Shown here piece after piece: positions 1-4,878 of a stretch of 5,045 bases of DNA. The notes under the pieces were generated by a model. The model was given only the letters and a program-made list of their open reading frames with translations. It searched no databases and was not told the DNA's origin. Source of the DNA: an uncultured bacterium (GTDB taxonomy: Bacteria > Bacteroidota > Bacteroidia > Chitinophagales > CAIOSU01); the NCBI GenBank assembly GCA_903861055.1, contig CAIOSU010000078.1, forward strand, positions 1-5,045. The letters run 5' to 3'. The position numbers were made by a program, and so were the translations under genes. How positions within the stretch are numbered: the stretch's first letter is position 1; each line of letters starts with the position of its first letter.

Positions 1-327
1 AACCGCATGGAATTGATGGCTGTAATAAAGGGCCTTGAAGCACTTACGCGCGACGGATTGACGGTGAGGGTGTTTTCGGATAGCAAATATGTGGTCGATT
101 CTGTTAGTAAGGGCTGGGTATTTGGCTGGGTTAAGAAAGGCTTTGTAGGGAAAAAGAATGAGGACCTTTGGCGAAGGTACTTGGATGTTGCCAAAAAATT
201 CAAGGTAGAGTTTAGGTGGATAAAAGGTCATAACGACCACCCCGAAAACGAACGCTGCGACAGCCTTGCTGTTGCTGCTGCAGAAGGCGGCCCTTGGTTG
301 GAAGATGTTGGGTTTAAGCCGGAGTGA
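1..327 (+). CDS. rnhA: Ribonuclease HI, C-terminal part (5' end outside window)
   Basis: Ribonuclease HI cuts the RNA strand of RNA:DNA hybrids in the cytoplasm, removing R-loops and primer remnants. The frame is open from base 1 and the first codons read N-R-M-E-L-M, an internal family motif (NNRMELMA in E. coli). The real start is therefore upstream and the first ATG at base 7 is not the start. The 108 visible residues compare with about 155 in the full enzyme. Three of the four acidic catalytic residues are visible: Glu4 (E. coli Glu48), Asp27 in FSDSKY (Asp70) and Asp87 in NERCDSLA (Asp134). The first Asp lies outside the window. His77 in KGHNDH matches the catalytic loop His124, and the HPENERCD signature is intact. 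The C-terminal LEDVGFKPE resembles the family's usual end, so the 3' end looks complete. It converges on the permease gene across a palindromic repeat. The identity is secure; the symbol is by homology. Confidence 0.95.
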   Translation, partial: NRMELMAVIKGLEALTRDGLTVRVFSDSKYVVDSVSKGWVFGWVKKGFVGKKNEDLWRRYLDVAKKFKVEFRWIKGHNDHPENERCDSLAVAAAEGGPWLEDVGFKPE

Positions 328-358
328 ATGGTTGGCTTTATTCCTCAATACGTTCTTC

Positions 359-480
359 ACCCCAAAGGGGTCAGATACTAATAGAATAGGGCATCGCCCT
401 ATATACAAATTGCATTACCGAAAACCCAATGCGTACATCGGGTGGTGCCCGACGCTAGTATTATTGTGCCCCTTTGGGGC
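359..480. repeat. Mirror-symmetric REPIN-like palindromic element between convergent genes
   Basis: This 122-bp element is an ungapped imperfect inverted repeat. By hand count, arms 359-412 and 427-480 match at about 38 of 54 positions around a 14-bp centre. Each arm contains two smaller palindromes. The outer ones are ACCCCAAAGGGGT (359-371) and GCCCCTTTGGGGC (468-480). The inner ones are ATAGGGC-ATC-GCCCTAT (386-402) and TCGGGTGGTGCCCGA (438-452). Flanking base pairs differ between the arms but still pair (A-T against G-C at the outer ends), which suggests that folding is kept. It fills almost the whole gap between the convergent rnhA and permease genes, a typical place for REP/BIME-type elements. 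No T-run follows either outer stem, so it is not a textbook intrinsic terminator, though it could end or stabilise both transcripts. The REPIN label rests on architecture alone. Confidence 0.75.
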
Positions 481-500
481 GACAATTAACCAATATAAAA

Positions 501-1913
501 TTACTCATCAGTCCCTTCATGCCCACTCAGTATGTCATGATAGGTGCCGATAGCCACACCTTGTTTGGCTAAATAGTTCTTGCGATAGAAGAAGTAACCA
601 GTTATAATAGCCGTGAAAATCAAATAAATAAGTCCAACTATCTTAGCCTCTATACCAACCAATATTACAAAACCACCCGAGGTAAGGATACTAAACCCGG
701 CCACTATTTTCAACACCCAAGGCCTCATTCGAAAATAGGATGCATTGTATTGGGCTGGATACATTTTAGGTAAACGCAACACGGCTATGCTAATAAACAC
801 GGTTAACAGCATAATACCGCAAACGGCCATCAATGCGTAATAATCAATCTTATTGCCCGGAAAATAGTCATCGAGAATGCCAGCAGTATCAAAGTAATGG
901 CCAAGCAAGAGGCTTGCGATTACAAACGCAAAAAACAGCGTAACCGCCCAGTTAGGCGATTGTGTGCGAGCGCTTACCTTACCGAAATACGATGGCAAAG
1001 TCTTATCTCGCGCCATAGAGAATATCTCCCTTGGCAAAGCAATAGCACCTGCATTGAAAGAGGTAAGCGCAGCAAAAATGGCACCCAACTCAATAAATTT
1101 TACCCAAAAAGCCGGCAATATAGCCTCCGAACTGGTTATTAATGGCGATTCTAACGTCGCGTAGCTTTCAAGATTATCGATTCCTACAATGCCGATATAA
1201 GTCATCGTAACGGCAATGTAAGACACTAGAATGCAAGCCCCACCAATCAACAGCGAAAGCGGAATGTTGCGCTTCGGGTCCTTCATCTCCTCCCCAAGCT
1301 CGGCAATAATCTGAAAACCTAAACAAACGTTAAATGCCAATATAATGGACTTGGTAAAAGTGCTGGTGTGCGGCAATTCAAAATGGAACTCCACCCCTTC
1401 GGTAAAGCCCACCGCAAAAGCATATATAGCCAACGAAATCAACAATTGCACGCTCATCAATATCTGCACGCTGGTAAGCAGCCGCAGCCCTGTAAGGTAG
1501 AACACATAAAAGCCTCCAATAATAAGCGCCGCAAACAAATGGGGACTCCAATTACCGGGCAAGTATGGTGCTGCCGAGGGCAACAACAACTCGGCCAAGG
1601 CATATGCTACCAAGCACACCGAACTACCACCGCCTAGCACTGCCCAAAAAGAAACCAATACCCCAGCCAACGGGTGCAACATGCGGCTGCACCATAAATA
1701 GCCACCACCTGCCACGGGCAAGGCACTACTTATCTGTACTACGGGCAATACGCCCAAAACAGATATGGCCAATGCTATACTAATAGATAGCCAACTAGCA
1801 TAGCCCGCATTAGCGGCTATATGAGGTATCAAGGCGTATACGCCCATACCTATTACCCCTCCAACCACCAAGGCCACCCCGCCCGCCAATCCTATTTTAC
1901 CTTCTAATTTCAT
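501..1913 (-). CDS. APC-superfamily amino acid permease
   Basis: This is a 470-residue inner-membrane transporter of the amino acid-polyamine-organocation superfamily, probably moving amino acids or related amines by proton symport or exchange. I count about twelve hydrophobic segments, near residues 7-28, 40-62, 80-110, 124-143, 148-170, 188-206, 219-243, 268-290, 321-339, 357-379, 399-420 and 424-443. Family marks are the glycine-rich unwound TM1 motif GGVIGMGVY (18-26), the ALPVAGGGYLW stretch before TM3, GEEMKDPKRNIPLS between TM6 and TM7 (207-220), and PREIFSMARDKTLP after TM8 (294-307). I chose the ATG at 1911-1913 because MKLEGKIGL leads straight into TM1. The frame stays open to 2030, but those 39 extra residues come partly from a 7-bp tandem repeat and look non-coding. 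The substrate cannot be read from sequence. It is divergent from holA and appears to be transcribed alone. No clear promoter was found for it. Confidence 0.9.
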   Translation of the reverse strand: MKLEGKIGLAGGVALVVGGVIGMGVYALIPHIAANAGYASWLSISIALAISVLGVLPVVQISSALPVAGGGYLWCSRMLHPLAGVLVSFWAVLGGGSSVCLVAYALAELLLPSAAPYLPGNWSPHLFAALIIGGFYVFYLTGLRLLTSVQILMSVQLLISLAIYAFAVGFTEGVEFHFELPHTSTFTKSIILAFNVCLGFQIIAELGEEMKDPKRNIPLSLLIGGACILVSYIAVTMTYIGIVGIDNLESYATLESPLITSSEAILPAFWVKFIELGAIFAALTSFNAGAIALPREIFSMARDKTLPSYFGKVSARTQSPNWAVTLFFAFVIASLLLGHYFDTAGILDDYFPGNKIDYYALMAVCGIMLLTVFISIAVLRLPKMYPAQYNASYFRMRPWVLKIVAGFSILTSGGFVILVGIEAKIVGLIYLIFTAIITGYFFYRKNYLAKQGVAIGTYHDILSGHEGTDE

Positions 1914-1923
1914 ATCTTTTGTT

Positions 1924-1956
1924 AGACACAAGACATAAGACACAAGACACAAGACC
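1924..1956. repeat. Heptamer tandem array A (AGACACA unit)
   Basis: There are four head-to-tail 7-bp units plus a partial fifth: AGACACA, AGACATA, AGACACA, AGACACA, AGACC. Only one base differs among the four full units. The array starts 10 bp upstream of the permease start codon, so it lies in that gene's leader, where a ribosome-binding site would be expected. On the permease-sense strand it reads as repeats of TGTGTCT. A change in copy number would alter leader length or promoter spacing without touching the coding frame. Confidence 0.85.
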
Positions 1957-2080
1957 GATAATTTAGGTTTGTTCTGGTTTCCATAGCAAGTGTTAATTAT
2001 CGGGTCCTTGTCATTAGTTATTACTCCCAAACAAAGTAAGCTAAAAACTTTTTAATGATACTATCTATAAACTCATTCCC

Positions 2081-2108
2081 AATTTTGAATTTTAAATTTT
2101 GAATTTTT
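2081..2108. repeat. Heptamer tandem array B (AATTTTG unit)
   Basis: There are four consecutive 7-bp units: AATTTTG, AATTTTA, AATTTTG, AATTTTT. It can also be read as a 13-bp direct repeat with a 14-bp period. It lies in the middle of the permease/holA spacer, with no sequence similarity to array A but the same unit length and unit number. It is very AT-rich, so a low-complexity origin is possible, but the exact 7-bp phase over 28 bp argues for a true tandem array. Confidence 0.7.
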
Positions 2109-2138
2109 AATCTCTATCCAACTTGCGTTATTTTTTCT

Positions 2139-2166
2139 GTCGACCATGAACGGTGGACTGTGGACC
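2139..2166. repeat. Heptamer tandem array C (GTGGACC-like unit)
   Basis: There are four diverged 7-bp units: GTCGACC, ATGAACG, GTGGACT, GTGGACC. Positions T2, A5 and C6 of the unit are constant and the others vary. The last two units differ by one base. The array ends one base before the CTCGTTTGAAACGAG palindrome and four bases before the -33 element of the holA promoter. It is the third four-unit heptamer array in this spacer, and the most degenerate. Confidence 0.6.
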
Positions 2167-2181
2167 CTCGTTTGAAACGAG
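2167..2181. promoter_or_regulatory. Perfect 7-1-7 palindrome over the holA -33 element
   Basis: CTCGTTTGAAACGAG has two perfect 7-bp arms around a single G. Its left arm and centre contain the TTTG that serves as the -33 box of the holA promoter. This is where a dimeric repressor would block RNA polymerase, so it could be an operator. No binding protein is suggested by the neighbours, and a chance palindrome of this size is possible in 5 kb. Confidence 0.4.
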
Positions 2182-2201
2182 ACAAGCTATTACTATCTTT
2201 G
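2171..2201 (+). promoter_or_regulatory. Bacteroidota-type housekeeping promoter of holA
   Basis: TTTG at 2171-2174 and TATCTTTG at 2194-2201 match the -33 TTTG and -7 TAnnTTTG consensus known for the primary sigma factor of Bacteroides and relatives, with a 19-bp spacer. The -7 box ends only five bases before the holA ATG. Transcription would start within a base or two of the start codon, giving a leaderless or nearly leaderless mRNA. No Shine-Dalgarno sequence is present in TTTGCCCCCATG, which fits. Confidence 0.7.
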
Positions 2202-2206
2202 CCCCC

Positions 2207-3211
2207 ATGCCAGCGTTGGAATACCAAGATATCATCAAAGACCTCAAGTCGCGCTCCTTTGCGCCCATTTACTTCCTGCAAGGCGAAGAACCTTATTTTA
2301 TTGATAAGGTGAGCGACTTTATTGAGGAGCATGCGCTCAGCGAGGCGGAAAAGAGCTTCAACCAAACTATAGTATATGGCCGCGATGTGAACCACCAAAC
2401 CTTAATGGACATTGTGCGCCGCTACCCCATGATGAGCGAAAAGCAAGTGGTGATATTGAAGGAAGCCCAGAACTACGACTACCTGGATAAGCTGGATAGC
2501 TACTTTGATAAGCCCATGCCGAGCACCATTTTTGTTATCTGCTACAAATACAAGAAGTTCCGCAAAGGCACCAAGGCGCAGAAATCGGTGGAGAAGAACG
2601 GAGTGTTTATGAACTCCGAGAAGCTGAAAGACCAGCAATTGCCCAAATTTGTAGATGCCAAAGCACAAGCCATCGGTCTGCGCTTGGACCCACACGCCGC
2701 CAACCTTTTAGTGGAATACCTGGGCAACGACCTAAGTAAGATTGAAAACCAGCTAGACAAACTGGCCATTAATGCCCAACCCGGCCGCCCCGTAAACAGT
2801 GCCGATATTGAAAAGTACATAGGCATTAGTAAAGACTATAACGTATTTGAGCTTACCGATGCCTTGGTAAAAAAAGACCAAGGCAAGGCCCAAAAAATAG
2901 CTACCTACTTTGGCAATAACCCCAAAGAGCATCACCCTATAGTGGTGATTGCGTTTTTGTACAGCTTTTATAGCAAGGCCTATGCTTACTTCCATTACAA
3001 AAACCAGAACGACAACGAATTAATGAAATCGTTGGGAACGTATTGGGGGGCGGTGCAAAACCTGCGCACCTACGGCAAATACTACACCCAGGCCGATGCG
3101 GAAAAGAGCGTGGCCTTGATGCACGAATACGACCTAAAAAGCAAGGGCGTTGACTTTACGGGCAACGAAAGCGACTTGCTGCGGGAGCTGGTGTATAAGT
3201 TGATGAACTGA
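2207..3211 (+). CDS. holA: DNA polymerase III delta subunit (clamp loader)
   Basis: The delta subunit is the part of the DNA polymerase III clamp-loader complex that opens the beta sliding clamp during replication. The protein has 334 residues, normal for the family. The N-terminal signature PIYFLQGEEPYFIDKV (20-35) is the delta family's degenerate P-loop region. MMSEKQVVILKEAQ (75-88) follows as the next strand and turn of the AAA+-like domain. The middle stretch LDPHAANLLVEYLGNDLSKI (160-179) plus the following NQLDKL is the typical helical lid signature. The KYIGISKDYNVFELTDAL segment (204-221) leads into the C-terminal helical collar domain. I chose ATG 2207 because orthologues begin at this point. 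A reading frame open back to 2153 would place the promoter inside the gene. The gene stands alone between an upstream divergent permease and a downstream repeat region. No frameshift or missing segment is visible. Confidence 0.93.
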   Translation: MPALEYQDIIKDLKSRSFAPIYFLQGEEPYFIDKVSDFIEEHALSEAEKSFNQTIVYGRDVNHQTLMDIVRRYPMMSEKQVVILKEAQNYDYLDKLDSYFDKPMPSTIFVICYKYKKFRKGTKAQKSVEKNGVFMNSEKLKDQQLPKFVDAKAQAIGLRLDPHAANLLVEYLGNDLSKIENQLDKLAINAQPGRPVNSADIEKYIGISKDYNVFELTDALVKKDQGKAQKIATYFGNNPKEHHPIVVIAFLYSFYSKAYAYFHYKNQNDNELMKSLGTYWGAVQNLRTYGKYYTQADAEKSVALMHEYDLKSKGVDFTGNESDLLRELVYKLMN

Positions 3212-3221
3212 GCTACCAAAT

Positions 3222-3248
3222 TTCTGAATCAGAATTTGCAGATTTTTT
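3222..3248 (+). terminator. Weak candidate terminator after holA
   Basis: TTCTGA-A-TCAGAA (3222-3234) is a perfect 6-bp inverted repeat beginning 11 bases after the holA stop codon, with a six-T run at 3243-3248. The stem is short and AT-rich, and the T-run is eight bases away from it, so intrinsic termination would be weak. The stretch TGAATCAGAATTTGCAGATT also resembles a dispersed intergenic repeat that I recall from Bacteroidota genomes, so it may be a repeat remnant. Confidence 0.3.
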
Positions 3249-3258
3249 GAACCCTGCC

Positions 3259-3410
3259 GCGTCGGATTTATAATCCGACGCACCCGAGCTGCGGATTTGT
3301 AATCCCATACCACCGGTAGGCAGGCGCCAGTAACACCAGTAACGCAATATGTGCACGCATTTAAACGGATTGCAAATCCGTAGCTCCATCATTCGGATTA
3401 AAAATCCGAA
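3259..3410. repeat. Composite of four GGATTnnnAATCC palindromes in mirror order
   Basis: Four palindromes share the core GGATT-N3-AATCC but have different, mostly paired flanks. P1 is GCGTCGGATT-TAT-AATCCGACGC (3259-3281, 10-bp arms). P2 is a decayed copy at 3293-3305. P3 is ACGGATT-GCA-AATCCGT (3365-3381). P4 is TTCGGATT-AAA-AATCCGAA (3392-3410). P2 and P3 are also halves of a larger inverted repeat: GAGCTGCGGATTTG (3286-3299) pairs with CAAATCCGTAGCTC (3373-3386) at 13 of 14 positions. P1 and P4 sit almost symmetrically about the same axis near 3336, with five-base gaps (CACCC, CATCA) to the inner arms. The layout is like a REP doublet (REPIN) or a BIME. No transposase is nearby, so any mobilising enzyme would act in trans. 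Whether it is multicopy in the genome cannot be seen here. Confidence 0.75.
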
Positions 3411-3412
3411 AG

Positions 3413-3430
3413 GGGCATGATACAATGCCC
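3413..3430. repeat. Short inverted repeat GGGCAT/ATGCCC
   Basis: GGGCAT (3413-3418) and ATGCCC (3425-3430) form 6-bp arms around a six-base loop, directly after the fourth palindrome of the composite. No T-run follows. It may be the outer edge of the composite element or an unrelated hairpin. Confidence 0.4.
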
Positions 3431-3554
3431 AACCGAAGTATAGACTTGCAAAACAGGCAAAGGCTTCTCAACATCATCTCAAGTCCTCCACTTCATATTA
3501 ATGCAATAACTTTACAGAGCTGAAGCTATTACTTTATTAGCAACCCTTAAAATA

Positions 3555-4130
3555 ATGCCGGTGGATAGTGCAGACATCGTTGATGCTTTCTTTGAAAGGT
3601 ATAGGCCCAAATTGACCGAAACGGCAATTCTGCTGCTAACGCCCAATTTGAAAGTATTGCACCACCCTAAAAAACATGAGCTGATTAAAGCCAACCAAAC
3701 TAGTGGATATGCCTATCTACTGGTTAAGGGCGCGGCCCGAAGCTATTACCTGTATAACGGCACAGAGATAAACAGTTGGTTTGCTTTTGAAAACGAGATG
3801 GTAGGGTCGTTGCGTAATTACAACAACCTTCCATCGAGGGAAACGATTGAACTGCTGGAGGATAGCACCCTGCTTTCGTTCAACGTAAACGGCATCAAGC
3901 CGCTCATGGCCGAGAATATCGAGATTTCCAATTTCATCAACCAAGTTATTGGCGAGTACTGCCTGTATCTGGAAGATAAGCTGTTCTATACGCACTTGCG
4001 GTCGGCACGGGAGCGGTACACCGCTTTATTAGCCCAAGAACCCAACGTTTTCAAGCGTGTGCCATTAACCTATATCGCTTCCTTTTTAGGTATTTCTCGC
4101 GAAACGCTCAGTCGCCTGCGGGCCAAATGA
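3555..4130 (+). CDS. Crp/Fnr-family transcriptional regulator
   Basis: This is a 191-residue cytoplasmic DNA-binding regulator. Residues of about 20-130 form a cyclic-nucleotide-binding-type beta-roll (YAYLLVKGAARSYYLYNGTEI, then a FENEMVGS turn and IELLEDSTLLSF). A long dimerisation helix follows at about 125-160, and a C-terminal winged helix-turn-helix at about 168-191. The recognition helix SRETLSR keeps Arg182, Glu183 and Arg187, the residues that read TGTGA in E. coli CRP (Arg180, Glu181, Arg185). The phosphate-binding cassette is altered: where E. coli has Gly-Glu-Leu (Glu72 contacts the cAMP ribose) this protein has Gly84-Ser85-Leu86, so cAMP is an unlikely ligand. There is no N-terminal cysteine cluster, so it is not an iron-sulfur FNR. 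The protein ends soon after the recognition helix, as is common for Bacteroidota members. The start ATG at 3555 gives a normal N-terminus; no clear Shine-Dalgarno or promoter is visible. A matching site lies right after its stop codon. Confidence 0.9.
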   Translation: MPVDSADIVDAFFERYRPKLTETAILLLTPNLKVLHHPKKHELIKANQTSGYAYLLVKGAARSYYLYNGTEINSWFAFENEMVGSLRNYNNLPSRETIELLEDSTLLSFNVNGIKPLMAENIEISNFINQVIGEYCLYLEDKLFYTHLRSARERYTALLAQEPNVFKRVPLTYIASFLGISRETLSRLRAK

Positions 4131-4133
4131 TTT

Positions 4134-4149
4134 TGTGACATAAATCAAA
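4134..4149 (+). promoter_or_regulatory. Candidate Crp-type operator
   Basis: TGTGA-CATAAA-TCAAA starts four bases after the regulator's stop codon. It has a perfect left half-site and a right half with one mismatch to TCACA, with the six-base spacing of E. coli-type CRP sites. The adjacent regulator keeps the residues that contact TGTGA. The site's centre (4141.5) is about 41 bp before the start expected from the -7-like box at 4171-4178, the position used by class II activators. The site is seen in sequence; the function is inferred. Confidence 0.55.
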
Positions 4150-4170
4150 TGGCCAACAATCTAGGCTGTT

Positions 4171-4178
4171 TATCTTTA
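4171..4178 (+). promoter_or_regulatory. -7-like box of the envelope protein/oxidoreductase unit
   Basis: TATCTTTA matches TAnnTTTG except for the last base, and resembles the TATCTTTG of the holA promoter. The place where a -33 TTG should lie (around 4149-4151) reads ATG, a poor match, as often seen in promoters that need an activator. The predicted start near 4183 leaves a leader of about 110 bases before ATG 4294. Confidence 0.45.
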
Positions 4179-4293
4179 CCCCATCATTATATCAAACATC
4201 AGCAAGCCATTTTGTGCAAAGCACGGAAGCTGCAGCCATACTTGATTAATGATCAATAACGTTATGGGCTTAAGCATCATCAAAAAACAACCA

Positions 4294-4878
4294 ATGAAAA
4301 CACTATTGGGGCTTATCATTACCTTGTTATTGGGTGGCAACCTTTTTGCTCAAAAAGCAGATAATGCCTTGCTGGTAGGGTACTTCGGCCCATATTTTAC
4401 TAACGTTGGTGGCACGGTGGGTTATGCTTTTACCTTAAAGACTTGGGAAAAAACCTCAGCCAATAAACGAAGCAAGAGGCATAGCTTGCAGTTGCTGCCG
4501 CAGGTAGGCTATTACCACCAACCAAGGGTATCACACAATGTACTTTTCAATCCGGAAGTATCGTACCAATGGCAGAAGCTGGATAAGCGTTTTTGCCTTT
4601 TGGCAGCGGTAGGTACTGCATACCAGCTCAATTTCAAAAAGGAAGATGGTATACTAAACCTGGGTACGGGCGACATTGATTACAAATACAAGCAGTTACA
4701 CAGTTTCGTACCGAACATTAGCTTGGGCTTTGGCGCGGCCCCGCGCAAAGCGATTGGTTTCTATTTTAAGGCATACTACGGCAGGCAACTGCGGTTCGAT
4801 GCCGTAAATACGGCTTTCATCGGTTTATCAACAGGTATTCTTATTAACTTAAAATACAAAAACGAAAGGCATGACTAG
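4294..4878 (+). CDS. Secreted, probably outer-membrane beta-barrel-like protein of unknown function
   Basis: I do not recognise the family of this 194-residue protein. Its first 20 residues (MKTLLGLIITLLLGGNLFAQ) are a clear Sec signal peptide with cleavage expected after FAQ. I chose the ATG at 4294 for that reason. The frame is open to an ATG at 4249, but this would put 15 polar residues before the signal. The mature part has no hydrophobic helix. It shows alternating aromatic and polar stretches typical of amphipathic beta strands: LLVGYFGPYF, LQLLPQVGYY, NPEVSYQW, ISLGFGAA, IGFYFKAYYG and GLSTGILINLKY. That is consistent with a small outer-membrane barrel, although the protein ends in a charged NERHD tail and not the usual terminal aromatic residue. 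One cysteine (Cys101) is present. Its last eight bases overlap the next gene's start, so the two are likely cotranscribed and translationally coupled. It lies 163 bp after the Crp-like gene, behind a candidate operator. Confidence 0.75.
   Translation: MKTLLGLIITLLLGGNLFAQKADNALLVGYFGPYFTNVGGTVGYAFTLKTWEKTSANKRSKRHSLQLLPQVGYYHQPRVSHNVLFNPEVSYQWQKLDKRFCLLAAVGTAYQLNFKKEDGILNLGTGDIDYKYKQLHSFVPNISLGFGAAPRKAIGFYFKAYYGRQLRFDAVNTAFIGLSTGILINLKYKNERHD

Larger units (their letters stand above)
3212..3554. other. 343-bp non-coding spacer rich in palindromes
   Basis: No credible gene is present here. The only sizeable reading frame is on the minus strand and runs through the palindromes. From the left, the spacer holds a short hairpin followed by a T-run (3222-3248), the composite palindromic element (3259-3410), a GGGCAT/ATGCCC inverted repeat (3413-3430), and then about 120 bp of plain sequence that should contain the promoter of the Crp-like gene. 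Inside the composite, CCAGTAAC occurs twice with a 9-bp period (3327-3334, 3336-3343). In the last part, TAACTTTA at 3507-3514 is one base off a TAnnTTTG box, but no -33 element stands at the right distance. Confidence 0.7.

Noticed and set aside
469..479. Intrinsic terminator for the permease or rnhA
   Set aside because: The CCCC/GGGG hairpin has no T-run following it on either strand, so I describe it only as part of the palindromic element.
266..553. Plus-strand open frame of 95 codons overlapping the end of rnhA
   Set aside because: It starts inside rnhA in another frame, runs through the palindromic element and ends inside the permease gene. It shows no recognisable protein features.
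1914..2030. N-terminal extension of the permease by 39 residues
   Set aside because: The extension is built partly from array A, and the family start fits MKLEGKIGL at 1913, directly before TM1.
2153..2206. N-terminal extension of HolA from a GTG at 2153
   Set aside because: It would place array C and the promoter within the coding region, and delta subunits begin near the 2207 ATG.
3259..3410. CRISPR-like array
   Set aside because: The repeated units are short palindromes in mirror order with unequal spacing and changing flanks. There are no uniform spacers and no cas genes.
3213..3425. Minus-strand open frame of 70 codons in the spacer after holA
   Set aside because: It is translated from palindromic repeats. 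The repeated SGASDYKSDAAG-like segments reflect the DNA repeats, not a protein family.
3555..4130. Iron-sulfur FNR-type oxygen sensor
   Set aside because: The protein has a single cysteine (Cys136) and no N-terminal cluster, so a 4Fe-4S site is not possible.
4249..4293. Upstream ATG for the secreted protein
   Set aside because: It would add 15 polar residues before an otherwise perfect signal peptide that begins at 4294.
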